The notes under the pieces were generated by a model. It searched no databases, was not told the DNA's origin, and saw only the letters and a program-made list of their open reading frames with translations. DNA of 64,000 bases from Symsagittifera roscoffensis (taxonomy: Eukaryota > Xenacoelomorpha > Acoela > Convolutidae): contig NC_087063.1 in the NCBI RefSeq assembly GCF_963678635.1, forward strand, positions 71,073,617 through 71,137,616, given 5' to 3'. A program made the translations under genes and the position numbers. This document shows positions 11,224 through 19,085 of this stretch, piece after piece. Numbering within the stretch: position 1 is the stretch's first letter; each line of letters opens with the position of its first letter.

Positions 11224-11839
11224 CGGATCCTAAGGCTCCGGAAGTTGTGAACCCCAAGGAACCAGGCCCACCCAAGACCCCAACATGGCTGAAAAGGCAA
11301 AAAGCAAGTTCTACGACGGTGTATCAAAGGACCGGGAAGACGGATCCAAAGGACCCAAGGAGGTATAAACGTTTGCCATTAAAAACTGACAAAATGACTA
11401 AACATACGGTGCAAATGAAAAAAGGGTCGTTACTAAGGCGGAGTGGTGTGTCGTTTAGATCGGCGGCTCAAGAAGGCCTAATTGGGAATAAAAGCGAGGA
11501 GTGCATCCCTGGACCGAGTAGGAACGTGACCAGTACACCAGCCTCAAGCGATTCGAACAAATATAAACGAAAAGCGGAAAAGGACCGGGCCGCAATGGAA
11601 AATGCAAGAATAGCAACAAAACAACGAATAGTGGAATACTAGGCGGACGAGAGCGAAGACGACGACGACGAATACGATAGTGAGTGGGAAATCGGCCGAA
11701 GGCAACCAACCCTAGGTGCGACGAACGAAGGACAGGATGTACCGTCGGTTAGTGTGAACTCACCACGACCCGTCGGGGGAAGACGCAATAAAAATCAGCA
11801 CGAAGCGGCGACGCGAAAATCAACACGGCAGAGAACCTC
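11202..11839 (+). pseudogene. Gypsy Pol C-terminal basic/acidic tail
   Basis: After the C-run shift, a frame of 146 codons (11202-11642) continues with Lys/Arg-rich sequence typical of the tail behind Gypsy integrases. One stop at 11640 is followed in the same frame by an acidic stretch (ESEDDDDEYDSEWE) and a final STRQRTS motif at the right edge. The element is cut here: array sequence begins at about 11840 and neither a polypurine tract nor a 3' LTR is present. Confidence 0.6.
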
Positions 11840-12155
11840 GTTAGATTTGGTAACAGACCGTTCTGGAACACGACAACCGTGAGTGGTATTGACACGGGCA
11901 CTGCCTATTGGGCCCTCTCCCACACGAACAGCCATCAAGGTCAATGACACAGCAGTTCTGGCGACAGGATCCGTGACAGTAATAGCCGCGTTTAGGGATT
12001 TCACGCCTTATGACGCTGTTCTGACTGCAATATTCAAGCGAAATTTTAACGGACAGATTCCGTTGCTTGGAGCGAACGTCGAAATTATGCCTTGGACCTC
12101 AGATGCAATTAATAACTTACAAGAAATCAGAAGAAGCTTTTGCGTCGACGCGTAA
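11840..12155 (+). pseudogene. Array gene copy 4, 3' part only
   Basis: This contains the end of exon 1, the predicted intron and complete exon 2 (11932-12155, 224 nt, the same length as in copy 1), with the AATAAA signal near 12286. The 5' half is missing because the Gypsy 3' end joins directly to it. It has no start codon of its own in the right frame. Confidence 0.85.
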
Positions 12156-12390
12156 CTCGATGATTAAGATTTTAACTGGTTATGATGTAACAGTTTATGA
12201 TTTGTACTATGTTTTTGTTGGCGGTTTTATATAGATTTGTAAAGATATATAATTACTGTTGTACCAAACATACTTTAAAGGAAATAAAAACTTCTGAAAT
12301 CTTACTTTTTATTCTATTTGTATTACTTAAGATTACCTACCACAATATAAGTTGTGTTAACTTACACGTTTCTCGTTTCAGACATTGAAA

Positions 12391-13330
12391 ATGGCTGCAC
12401 GAAAAACCGCGACCGACGGTAATGTAGAAGCTCCTGACGCCAGGAGAGTCATTGAAAATGGAGCCGGAGCCCCAGCCCCTGCGAGACCGCAACCGGGGAA
12501 TAACTTGCCACCGCCGCATAACATCCAGAACCAAAAACGGGATGTTATAACTCCACAAACCAGCACTGGAGTAATAGAAGGAGTAGCTAAGACTGTAATC
12601 GGACCTAATCCCCGTGGATCGATATCCTACATCATTATCCCGAAAAATTCGTTTTACAATTTCTTTAATACTCTATATAACTCTCTTACGGACACAGCGT
12701 TCGAAATGGCAGGCTACGAGCCTGAAAATATGATTACCATAGATGAGTTTAGACAAGTTTGCACTTATTTGTTGAAGGCATGCCTTGACTGCGTCTTCTC
12801 GTCCATTTCTGGACAAAGACCTGCTCAACGCATCGCCCTCCGGAAACCGTTCGAAGTCCCGACCAGCCTTGGAAAAGTCTTGAACACTATCGGAGCGTTC
12901 CATTGCGGAACGTTAGATATTACTATCTGCCCACACGCATAGCCGGCAGAAGTAAAGGAAGCTCATCGTATAAATACCCTCGACTTGGACCACATGGCGT
13001 CATTCGCCAATCTAGTTAGATTTGGTAACAGACCGTTCTGGAACACGACAACCGTGAGTGGTATTGACACGGGCACTGCCTATTGGGCCCTCTCCCACAC
13101 GAACAGCCATCAAGGTCAATGACACAGCAGTTCTGGCGACAGGATCCGTGACAGTAATAGCCGCGTTTAGGGATTTCACGCCTTATGACGCTGTTCTGAC
13201 TGCAATATTCAAGCGAAATTTTAACGGACAGATTCCGTTGCTTGGAGCGAACGTCGAAATTATGCCTTGGACCTCAGATGCAATTAATAACTTACAAGAA
13301 ATCAGAAGAAGCTTTTGCGTCGACGCGTAA
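12391..13330 (+). pseudogene. Array gene copy 5 with a premature stop
   Basis: Full-length copy with the usual TTTCAG acceptor, ATG, predicted intron and stop. The tryptophan codon of the CPHAWP segment is TAG here (12940-12942), removing the last third of the protein, so this copy is a pseudogene. Other copies have TGG at this place, so the change is a single G to A substitution. Confidence 0.85.
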
Positions 13331-13565
13331 CTCGATGATTAAGATCTTAACTGGTTATGATGTAACAGTTTATGATTTGTACTATGTTTTTGTTGGCGGT
13401 TTTATATAGATTTGTAAAGATATATAATTACTGTTGTACCAAACATACTTTAAAGGAAATAAAAACTTCTGAAATCTTACTTTTTATTCTATTTGCATTA
13501 CTTAAGATTATCTACCACAATATAAGTTGTGTTCATTTACACGCTTCCCGTTTCAGACATTGAAA

Positions 13566-13642
13566 ATGGCTGCACGAAGAACCGCGACTGACGGTAATGT
13601 AGAAGCTCCTGACGCCAGAAGAGTCGTCATTGAAAGTGGAGC
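13566..13642 (+). pseudogene. Array gene copy 6, 5' stub
   Basis: Only the acceptor, ATG and about 25 codons of the array gene are present; similarity ends at about 13642 and unrelated sequence follows. The open frame continues to 13757 through non-homologous sequence, which I regard as accidental. This marks the right boundary of the array. Confidence 0.85.
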
Positions 13643-13836
13643 GCATACTGTTATTTTACTAAAAAGACCGATTTTGAATTCATTTGCTTTGTCTTTCAAT
13701 GCGACGACGCTTTTCACAGGCTGTTTTTTTTTCACTCATTCGGTCCAAGAAGCTTAATGCTTGGCTATAAATTGATTTAACATACTTTACTGGAGTAGGA
13801 GCTGACCAATAAAAAAATCTTTAACTTATTACCTAC

Positions 13837-14436
13837 CATTGCCCAATTCATTCCATTCAGTTGCTCAACCAACTCAAACTTCTCAGAGTTCACTTTGTTT
13901 GATGAAGTCCCAAGCTCTCCTCTTGTGTTGCAACCCCATGTGAACAGGCTTTTACCGTTATCTGCCAAAGCTATTGCGTGTGCATGCCCAACGCTAATCT
14001 GCTTCACCAGTTCGGGCACCACAAAGCTCTTTGTTAAAGAATAATTTTCCGAAACTTTGTATATAAAAACACTTGATTCACGAGAACAGCCCGTTTCATG
14101 TGAAATGTCAGATGAAATAAGGATTATGTCATCATAACTTGATTCAAATAAAAAATTTTCGCAGAATGTATGATCGATTTTGTGAATAGGAAGTAACTTA
14201 TGTTGAACTGCACTAAAACCTTTGATGGTTACGCCATAACACTTTTCATTTTCAGTTAAAAATCGTTCCGATCGGATGTACAAATTACTTTCTGTTTCCA
14301 GTAGACGATTAAGGTTAACCGTTCCGTTAACCCAGGGAAGCCAAGTATTCGCAGAAAAACAATTTTCGTCGAGTATACTTGATATTCCCTTTATATCTTC
14401 CGCCATAAAACCAGACACGAAGTACTTCTTTACCAT
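13837..14436 (-). CDS. First coding exon of an RCC1-repeat protein (RCCD1-like)
   Basis: The minus-strand frame starts at ATG 14436 and is open for 200 codons to a good donor (ATG|GTAGGT) at 13837/13836, after which it reads into intron. Its last third contains a clear RCC1 blade: QISVGHAHAIALADNG, then LFTWGCNTRGELGTSS. The order of a divergent N-terminal region followed by one RCC1 repeat resembles RCCD1, a partner of a histone demethylase in vertebrates; the orthology is my inference. The sequence TTTCAG|TAAACATG directly upstream looks like a splice acceptor, with TACTAAT as a possible branch point, so the 5' leader is spliced. Downstream exons should lie to the left, but none was found before the array edge, so the gene may be truncated. 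Confidence 0.6.
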
Positions 14437-14441
14437 GTTTA

Positions 14442-14447
14442 CTGAAA
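14442..14447 (-). other. Predicted 3' splice site ahead of the RCCD1-like ATG
   Basis: On the minus strand the sequence reads TACTAATCTTAGTTTCAG and then TAAACATGG. The acceptor lies 5 bases before the ATG, as in the array genes, where TTTCAG precedes the ATG by 9 bases. Confidence 0.5.
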
Positions 14448-14641
14448 CTAAGATTAGTACAGCTGTGACTCAGAAATCCCCAAAATTACCTTTCAATGCA
14501 TCTATAATAACAAAGTTCGGGCTGTTATGGACATTTGCAATGTTTAAGCTTAAGGCAAAATCTATCACAAAGAGGCAAAGTAACATTCGTCCGGAAAATA
14601 TACGACGGGCAGTAAAACCTAATCCTATAATGATTGGCTAG

Positions 14642-15100
14642 CGTCCAAATTAGATTCCATGTGCTTTTAATTGTCTCTACCTAAGCCAAATCAATGTGGT
14701 TTTTCGTAAGCCTGGTTCACAAACGTGTAAGAACTTAATGGCAAGGGGTTGAACGATACAAACTATCTCTCGTTGTGCCATTCGATCACAGTGCGTTGTT
14801 TTTATTCGAAAAGTGAAACGTACGATACGCGATAATCAGCAACGTACGATAAGCTAAATCTATGAAAAGAACCAGAAAGTGAAGATTAATAGAACCAGGC
14901 TCAAAAATTTTTCGATTTAGCGTTGCAGAGCACATTACGTATTTTATCGCAACAACTGAAAACCGCGAAAACCAGGGCACGTTTTGCTGCCAGAAAGCAG
15001 AGGATGAACATAAAAAACGACAGAAAATAGGAATTATGATTACAAGAAAACAAGAAGTCTTCCCGACAGAAATGCTTGTGCAGTAACAATCGTTACTGAT
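14642..15100. other. No feature recognised
   Basis: Short frames only, no recognisable motif, and no repeat shared with the rest of the window. Confidence 0.5.
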
Positions 15101-15106
15101 GTTAAT

Positions 15107-15340
15107 CTACAAATGGGGAAGGCTGGGATTTCGCGAAATAACCGTTCCCAGTGAAGAAGCAGACGCTTCTCCGAGGAACACAGGCAATTCGGAAAGGTCT
15201 GTCGTTGAACTCTTAAACTGTATCAGTTTGACTTTAAGCTCTCCTGATGCCCTGAGTTTAATTAATGAAACATCTGCGTTCATTTGGTTATCAGGAGCAA
15301 GAAAAAGTTGATTTATCTCCGATAGATGTAAAGAAGTCAA
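15107..15340 (-). other. Coding-like stretch, unassigned
   Basis: A 77-codon minus-strand frame with balanced composition (a segment reads SLIKLRASGELKVKLIQF). It could be an exon, but no clear acceptor/donor pair and no family were recognised. A second short minus frame at 15401-15498 ends in EALEA and follows a possible acceptor (GGTCACAG). Both are weak. Confidence 0.2.
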
Positions 15341-15513
15341 TTAAGAGAGGATACAGGTATAAATATTGCAAAACTGCGCACATGGTGGGGTTTATTTTTG
15401 CTAGGCTTCTAGCGCCTCCATGATGCATCCTGCGTTGCCTCTTTGGATGGCGAGGCTGAATCGTTGTTTCAGCTTTCGAAAAGAGGCCAGATCACCTGTG
15501 ACCGTGTCTACGC

Positions 15514-15556
15514 TAGATAGGATAGATAGATAGGATAGGATCCGATAGATAGGATA
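15514..15556. repeat. GATA-type microsatellite
   Basis: Imperfect repeats of GATAG/GATAGGATA lie just left of the insertion point of element A. Confidence 0.85.
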
Positions 15557-15576
15557 ATTATCAGGAGTTGCCTCGT

Positions 15577-16452
15577 TGTAACATTCGCCCAAATATCACA
15601 CAGCGACGGAGCGTAGAAAAAGTACCTATTAACGACTGGCAGGCGTCAGTTACCTTCATTCTACTCGTTTTTTACCGTCTCGACCTTGCCAGTTGATTTT
15701 CTGGTCTGTCTAGGGCAAAGTAAAAAGTTACCATTTTTAGGCCATCAGTCAAACGACTTTTGATCAGCTTTCGTTTACATGCGAACACAACCACATAGCT
15801 GAGTCTCGGATCCTCAGACTACGTGATTGTCATTAAAAACACGGCTCGAACAACCTATTTTAACATGTTTTTGTGTGACAGTTTTACATTAAATCCATTG
15901 GAGATGGATTGACCCTTTCCTTTTTCTAGCTACTCATGCTCTGAAATATTAAATAATAACGGTGTTAATTAAGATCTATGACATTATAGCAGCTATATAG
16001 TCAGTCTATACAGTCCCTTCACATAGACAGTCTCTGGGGGGACCAAGCCTCCGCTCCCGTGATTTTCTTGAGATAACACTCTTATCTCTTATATTTCGTG
16101 TCCCGGGAGGGTTCCGTGGTATTTCTCTTCCCCCCACTGAAGCCTCCGTCTCCACAAATATCTGTCGCTAAGGTCCTTATCGTGTGTTATTGCCACGATA
16201 AGAGGCTCCGTAATTTTCTTGCACGACTGTTCTTCACAATCTCTATCGTGGTTCTGTTTTTCGTCTTTTTATTCAAAATGGCCGTCTTTTCTCTATTTCT
16301 CAGAAATGTTCTTCTCCCAATCGAAATTTTAAAAATAAAAATTCCAGAACATTCTGACCCTCCGTCGCAACACTTTTTTGTTCATAAGGCCTTTAGTCAC
16401 TCTTTTTTATGTCGCCGGAAGGTTGCGCTGTGTCATCTGGCAGAATGGCACA
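15577..16452 (-). repeat. 3' LTR of element A
   Basis: 876 bp, plus-strand ends TGTAACATTC and GAATGGCACA. It differs from the other LTR at two positions I can see: C versus A near 15790/39187, and G versus C in the loop of a hairpin near 16186/39583. The hairpin is a perfect 9-bp inverted repeat, CTTATCGTG...CACGATAAG (16176-16202). On the sense (minus) strand AATAAA is present near 16270 and a TATATAG near 15995; either could be functional but this is unproven. Confidence 0.95.
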
Positions 16453-16468
16453 TACTCCCCGGACAAGT
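16453..16468 (-). other. 3' polypurine tract of element A
   Basis: Directly inside the 3' LTR the sense strand reads ACTTGTCCGGGGAGTA and then the LTR. The same GTCCGGGGAGTA abuts the LTR of element B (41623-41634), so it is the conserved plus-strand primer. Confidence 0.75.
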
Positions 16469-17202
16469 CTCCAACAATGTCCCTATTGATCGCATAACAC
16501 CGGGTTATCGCCAAGTAGTTACCCAGTTTTCTGTAATCAATTTTACAAATCGCATAAGAAAATGAAATTTATCTACCCCACCTCAACTCACTACGTGTTC
16601 ACAAATGGCATCGTACTACATCTCACTGCCTTTCAACATTTTCACAAAATTTGCACCATGAGGAGTGTCCTAGATAAAATTTCTTTTCTGACTACTTACG
16701 TCGTCTTGCCATAAAACTTCTTTTCGCTCTTTGTGATTAAAAAGTGGGACGTGGCACGGCCACGCACCCGTTAAAATTAACTTAACACTACTCACCAAGT
16801 ATAATCAGTCATTTATGCGGTCCTTTCCATATTAAAACTAAGAAACTCTGTGGCTAGGAAAGTTATTGAGTTACCCACCCTTCCCGAGCGAGTTTACTCA
16901 AACTTACCATGTCGCCACACAGTGAATTTGTGTCTTACACAGTTTAAAAACTTCAGACGTGAATAAATAGGTAAATATACTCACCTATGTTCCTTATATA
17001 CATACATAGATAGTAGTAACTAAAATCAATAATTTCAACAATTTTAACAATTGCAACAATTTTCGAAGTTTGGTCTGACCAAACTAGATCAAAACAAAAA
17101 GTTTAACAAGTTCAATAATCAAAACTTGGTTGATTGGTTTAAGTTTTAGCACACAAATACAATCAAGTTTTTCTCTCCTTCTCTTCTCTTCTTTGGTCAT
17201 CT
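16469..17202 (-). other. 3' untranslated region of element A
   Basis: No frame continues here on the sense strand. The stretch contains AT-rich tandem-like CAATTT/CAACAATTT sequence near 17035-17060. No homologous protein was seen in the matching part of element B (41635-42519). Confidence 0.5.
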
Positions 17203-18411
17203 TCACTCCATCATTTCTCCATCCTGATGTTCAGCGTCACTGTCTTCCAGGACTTTCTCTAACATGTCCAGAGAGTTGCGGGCCGTGCCCCAACCCTCCT
17301 GTTCCAACAGCCTCGGTTTGCAACAAGGTAGCAAGTCCACATTCACCTTCTGCTCCCGGTTCCTGCAAAAGCTGTTGTGAAGACATAGGCTCACGTTTCG
17401 TTCTAGGTCAGCTCTTAAGACCTCTTTCTTCTCATCTTCAGTAACACAAGGCGCTCCAGCTACCCGCTTCACCGCTGTGGTGACCGCGTTTCTGTGCGTC
17501 AAGAAAGCTCTCTTATAGGCTCCCGGTCCTATATCTAGCTGGAAAGATTGATAGGCTTCCGTGTTCCTTGACATGTGACGCTTCGCGCGTTCATATATCC
17601 ATGATGTCATCACTGCACGGAACCAAGGCATCAATCTCTGCCTTGACCATATCCTTTCAATGGCTTTAGGTATTCTCAGAACCTTGCAGGTAGTTCTGAA
17701 AAGATCCAATTCATGACTCATCTTCACGTTGCTCAACTGCTCAGGAGTCGGCACGGCCTTCTCCTGCTGACTTGTGTCCGCGTTAGCCTCCAACCATCTC
17801 ACTGCTAGCATGGCGCTAACCACCACGATTGACACTTGTTGATTCTGATCGGGCAACCCCGTGGAGTACAACTCCTCCACGTCCCATACTAGGATCAGAT
17901 TCCCGCGTTTGGGGTACCACAACGTCTGCGCCAAGCAGTGGCAAGGATACTCCCCATGGGTTCTCACTATGTTCCTTCGGGTCCGATACCCTGAGGCTCC
18001 CAGCAACGGTTCCACTTCCATCAGAATTCTATGTAAATCGTCTTTCTCTTCTATGGTGGGGAATTCAGTGGGTAACGCTCCACTCGCTTTCTGTTTCTGG
18101 AACTCACTCACGTTGCCTTCGTTCAGTCTCATGAACTCTTCACCCACAACGTCTTGCAACTCGCCTTTGGATCTCTTCGGGACTACCCGAAAGATCTTTG
18201 CCAACAAGTCATATGACCTCTCTGACATTCTGGCCAACCTCACGCACTTTGGCACAGAGAAAAGTTGGTCAACCAACACTTGTTGCGTCCTCGCATCCAT
18301 CACCACCATGTGCGTAGGATACTTGCTATTACAATACGGCGCTGAGCTTGAACCCACCATATATTTTGAACCAGTAGGTCTGTGATAGGTTTCACTGTCC
18401 TTCAGATTCAT
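17203..18411 (-). CDS. Env-position polyprotein, C-terminal part (402 codons)
   Basis: The frame starts at an ATG whose first bases overlap the stop of the preceding frame (AATGAAATGAATC). In element B the matching frame is continuous across this point; in A a 5-bp tandem duplication (TTTCA repeats at 18409-18424, plus strand) shifts it. Originally, therefore, this was the C-terminal part of a longer protein. It is helix-rich; conserved with B and C are RPTGxxYxVGS near the start, FSVPKxxRLA, a WYPxRxNLLLxWD-like segment, MAIRWLEA and DLFxTTCKxLxIP. The C-terminus is acidic (EDSDAEHQDGEMME). No family is recognised; it has neither a clear signal peptide nor a hydrophobic helix long enough for a fusion or membrane anchor. 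Confidence 0.75.
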   Translation of the reverse strand: MNLKDSETYHRPTGSKYMVGSSSAPYCNSKYPTHMVVMDARTQQVLVDQLFSVPKCVRLARMSERSYDLLAKIFRVVPKRSKGELQDVVGEEFMRLNEGNVSEFQKQKASGALPTEFPTIEEKDDLHRILMEVEPLLGASGYRTRRNIVRTHGEYPCHCLAQTLWYPKRGNLILVWDVEELYSTGLPDQNQQVSIVVVSAMLAVRWLEANADTSQQEKAVPTPEQLSNVKMSHELDLFRTTCKVLRIPKAIERIWSRQRLMPWFRAVMTSWIYERAKRHMSRNTEAYQSFQLDIGPGAYKRAFLTHRNAVTTAVKRVAGAPCVTEDEKKEVLRADLERNVSLCLHNSFCRNREQKVNVDLLPCCKPRLLEQEGWGTARNSLDMLEKVLEDSDAEHQDGEMME

Positions 18412-19085
18412 TTCATTTCATTTTCTAGAGCTTCTCGCCAGCCTCCAATCTTCTGCTCTGTCTGTAATGCTCCAGGGAATATTTCCACGCTGAGGGACGT
18501 CACTAGCTCATGGGCACGCTCCAAGCGCTCGAGTGATTCTATCGAACTCGTCATGCTATAAAATCCCAAGGCTGGGATCAGGTTTACGTCCGTCACCCCA
18601 TGGCAGTCTGCGACCAACTCCATGGCACTCTTATCTGACATGCTCAATCTCCCGTACAATCGTGCCAGTTGTCGATGCTGCTCGCTCAGCGTAATCAGGC
18701 AGTGTCCCAGGTTACAAACATGTCCTTCCATCCCACTGTGTTGAGCCAAGCATGTGCCTTGCTTCAACCAATTAATCGGTGTACCTTCCTCGGACAGCTC
18801 CGTGGACGGGTTGCTCTTCCTCTTCGTCAATCTCATGGCCAGCAGGTGATGTATCATGGCCAGATCATGTAAACTCGCATCATCATCCCGGTCTAACATG
18901 ATATCCGCGGTCATGTCCCAGATTAAGCCTGCGTTAGGATGGGGACACCAGGAAGGCTTCATGAGTTCCCACATCACTACTAGACTGGTTTTCAAGGGAC
19001 CGTCCCAAGAACCACAATCAAAACTCACTTGCCCTTTTAGCTCGGGAATCGAGGGTTCGACCGCTCGTTCTTCCAGAAAGAATAA
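18408..19085 (-). CDS. Env-position polyprotein, segment of about 225 codons
   Basis: This frame carries the homologue of element B sequence at 43.6-44.2 kb (shared VVWELMKPSWCPxPNA motif). In B it is continuous with the upstream segment; in A protein similarity moves from one frame to another at about 19080-19095, so a single-base shift separates it from the previous ORF. The first nominal start (19028) is a GTG inside that continuous similarity and is probably not an initiator. Cysteine and histidine residues are frequent (GTCLAQHSGMEGHVCNLGHC), which could bind a metal, but no known zinc motif fits. Confidence 0.65.
   Translation of the reverse strand, partial: LFFLEERAVEPSIPELKGQVSFDCGSWDGPLKTSLVVMWELMKPSWCPHPNAGLIWDMTADIMLDRDDDASLHDLAMIHHLLAMRLTKRKSNPSTELSEEGTPINWLKQGTCLAQHSGMEGHVCNLGHCLITLSEQHRQLARLYGRLSMSDKSAMELVADCHGVTDVNLIPALGFYSMTSSIESLERLERAHELVTSLSVEIFPGALQTEQKIGGWREALENEMK

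Larger units (their letters stand above)
6128..11839 (+). mobile_element. Ty3/Gypsy LTR retrotransposon, 3' LTR missing
   Basis: The element runs 5' LTR (6128-6379), primer site (6380), Gag, zinc knuckles, protease, reverse transcriptase, RNase H, integrase and a basic C-terminal tail: the Ty3/Gypsy gene order. It sits inside the 1175-bp gene array. The left junction is clean (GTAAT|TGATATAG). At the right end the coding sequence runs straight into array sequence at about 11840 with no 3' LTR, so no target-site duplication can be read. Several frameshifts break the polyprotein (around 6420, 6735, 7850, 8010, 8555, 8850, 11180 and 11640), so the copy is dead. Integrase and RNase H are the best preserved parts. 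Confidence 0.9.
11840..13642 (+). repeat. Tandem array of 1175-bp gene units, right part (copies 4-6)
   Basis: Array sequence resumes at about 11840 inside the coding region of a unit. It continues through the end of copy 4, all of copy 5 (ATG 12391) and the first 76 bases of copy 6 (ATG 13566; spacing 1175), then stops matching at about 13642. Copy 6 has the extra GTC codon that only copy 1 shares. Copies 4 and 5 share small differences from copies 1-3, such as ATAGATTTG for ATAGCTTTG in the 3' spacer and AGAAGCTTTTGC for AGAAGGTTTTGC near the stop. The right side is therefore a sub-lineage. Confidence 0.9.

Noticed and set aside
13527-13757. 76-codon frame at the right end of the array
   Set aside because: Only the first third is array-gene sequence; the rest is unrelated DNA read through by chance.
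14276-14641. 121-codon plus-strand frame opposite the RCCD1-like exon
   Set aside because: Most of it is antisense to a better supported exon; the part beyond the exon (14435-14641) has no recognised family, although a head-to-head small gene cannot be excluded.
16098-16565. 155-codon plus-strand frame inside the left LTR of element A (also 39495-39881 in the right LTR)
   Set aside because: It is antisense to the element, its C-terminus differs between the two LTRs because it runs out of them, and it has no recognisable motif.
17203-18411. Classical envelope glycoprotein at the 3' end of element A
   Set aside because: No signal peptide, furin-type site with fusion peptide, or C-terminal membrane anchor was seen in any segment of the block.
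18408-18414. Operon-like translational coupling by an ATGA overlap
   Set aside because: Comparison with element B shows it is a product of a 5-bp duplication inside one long ORF.
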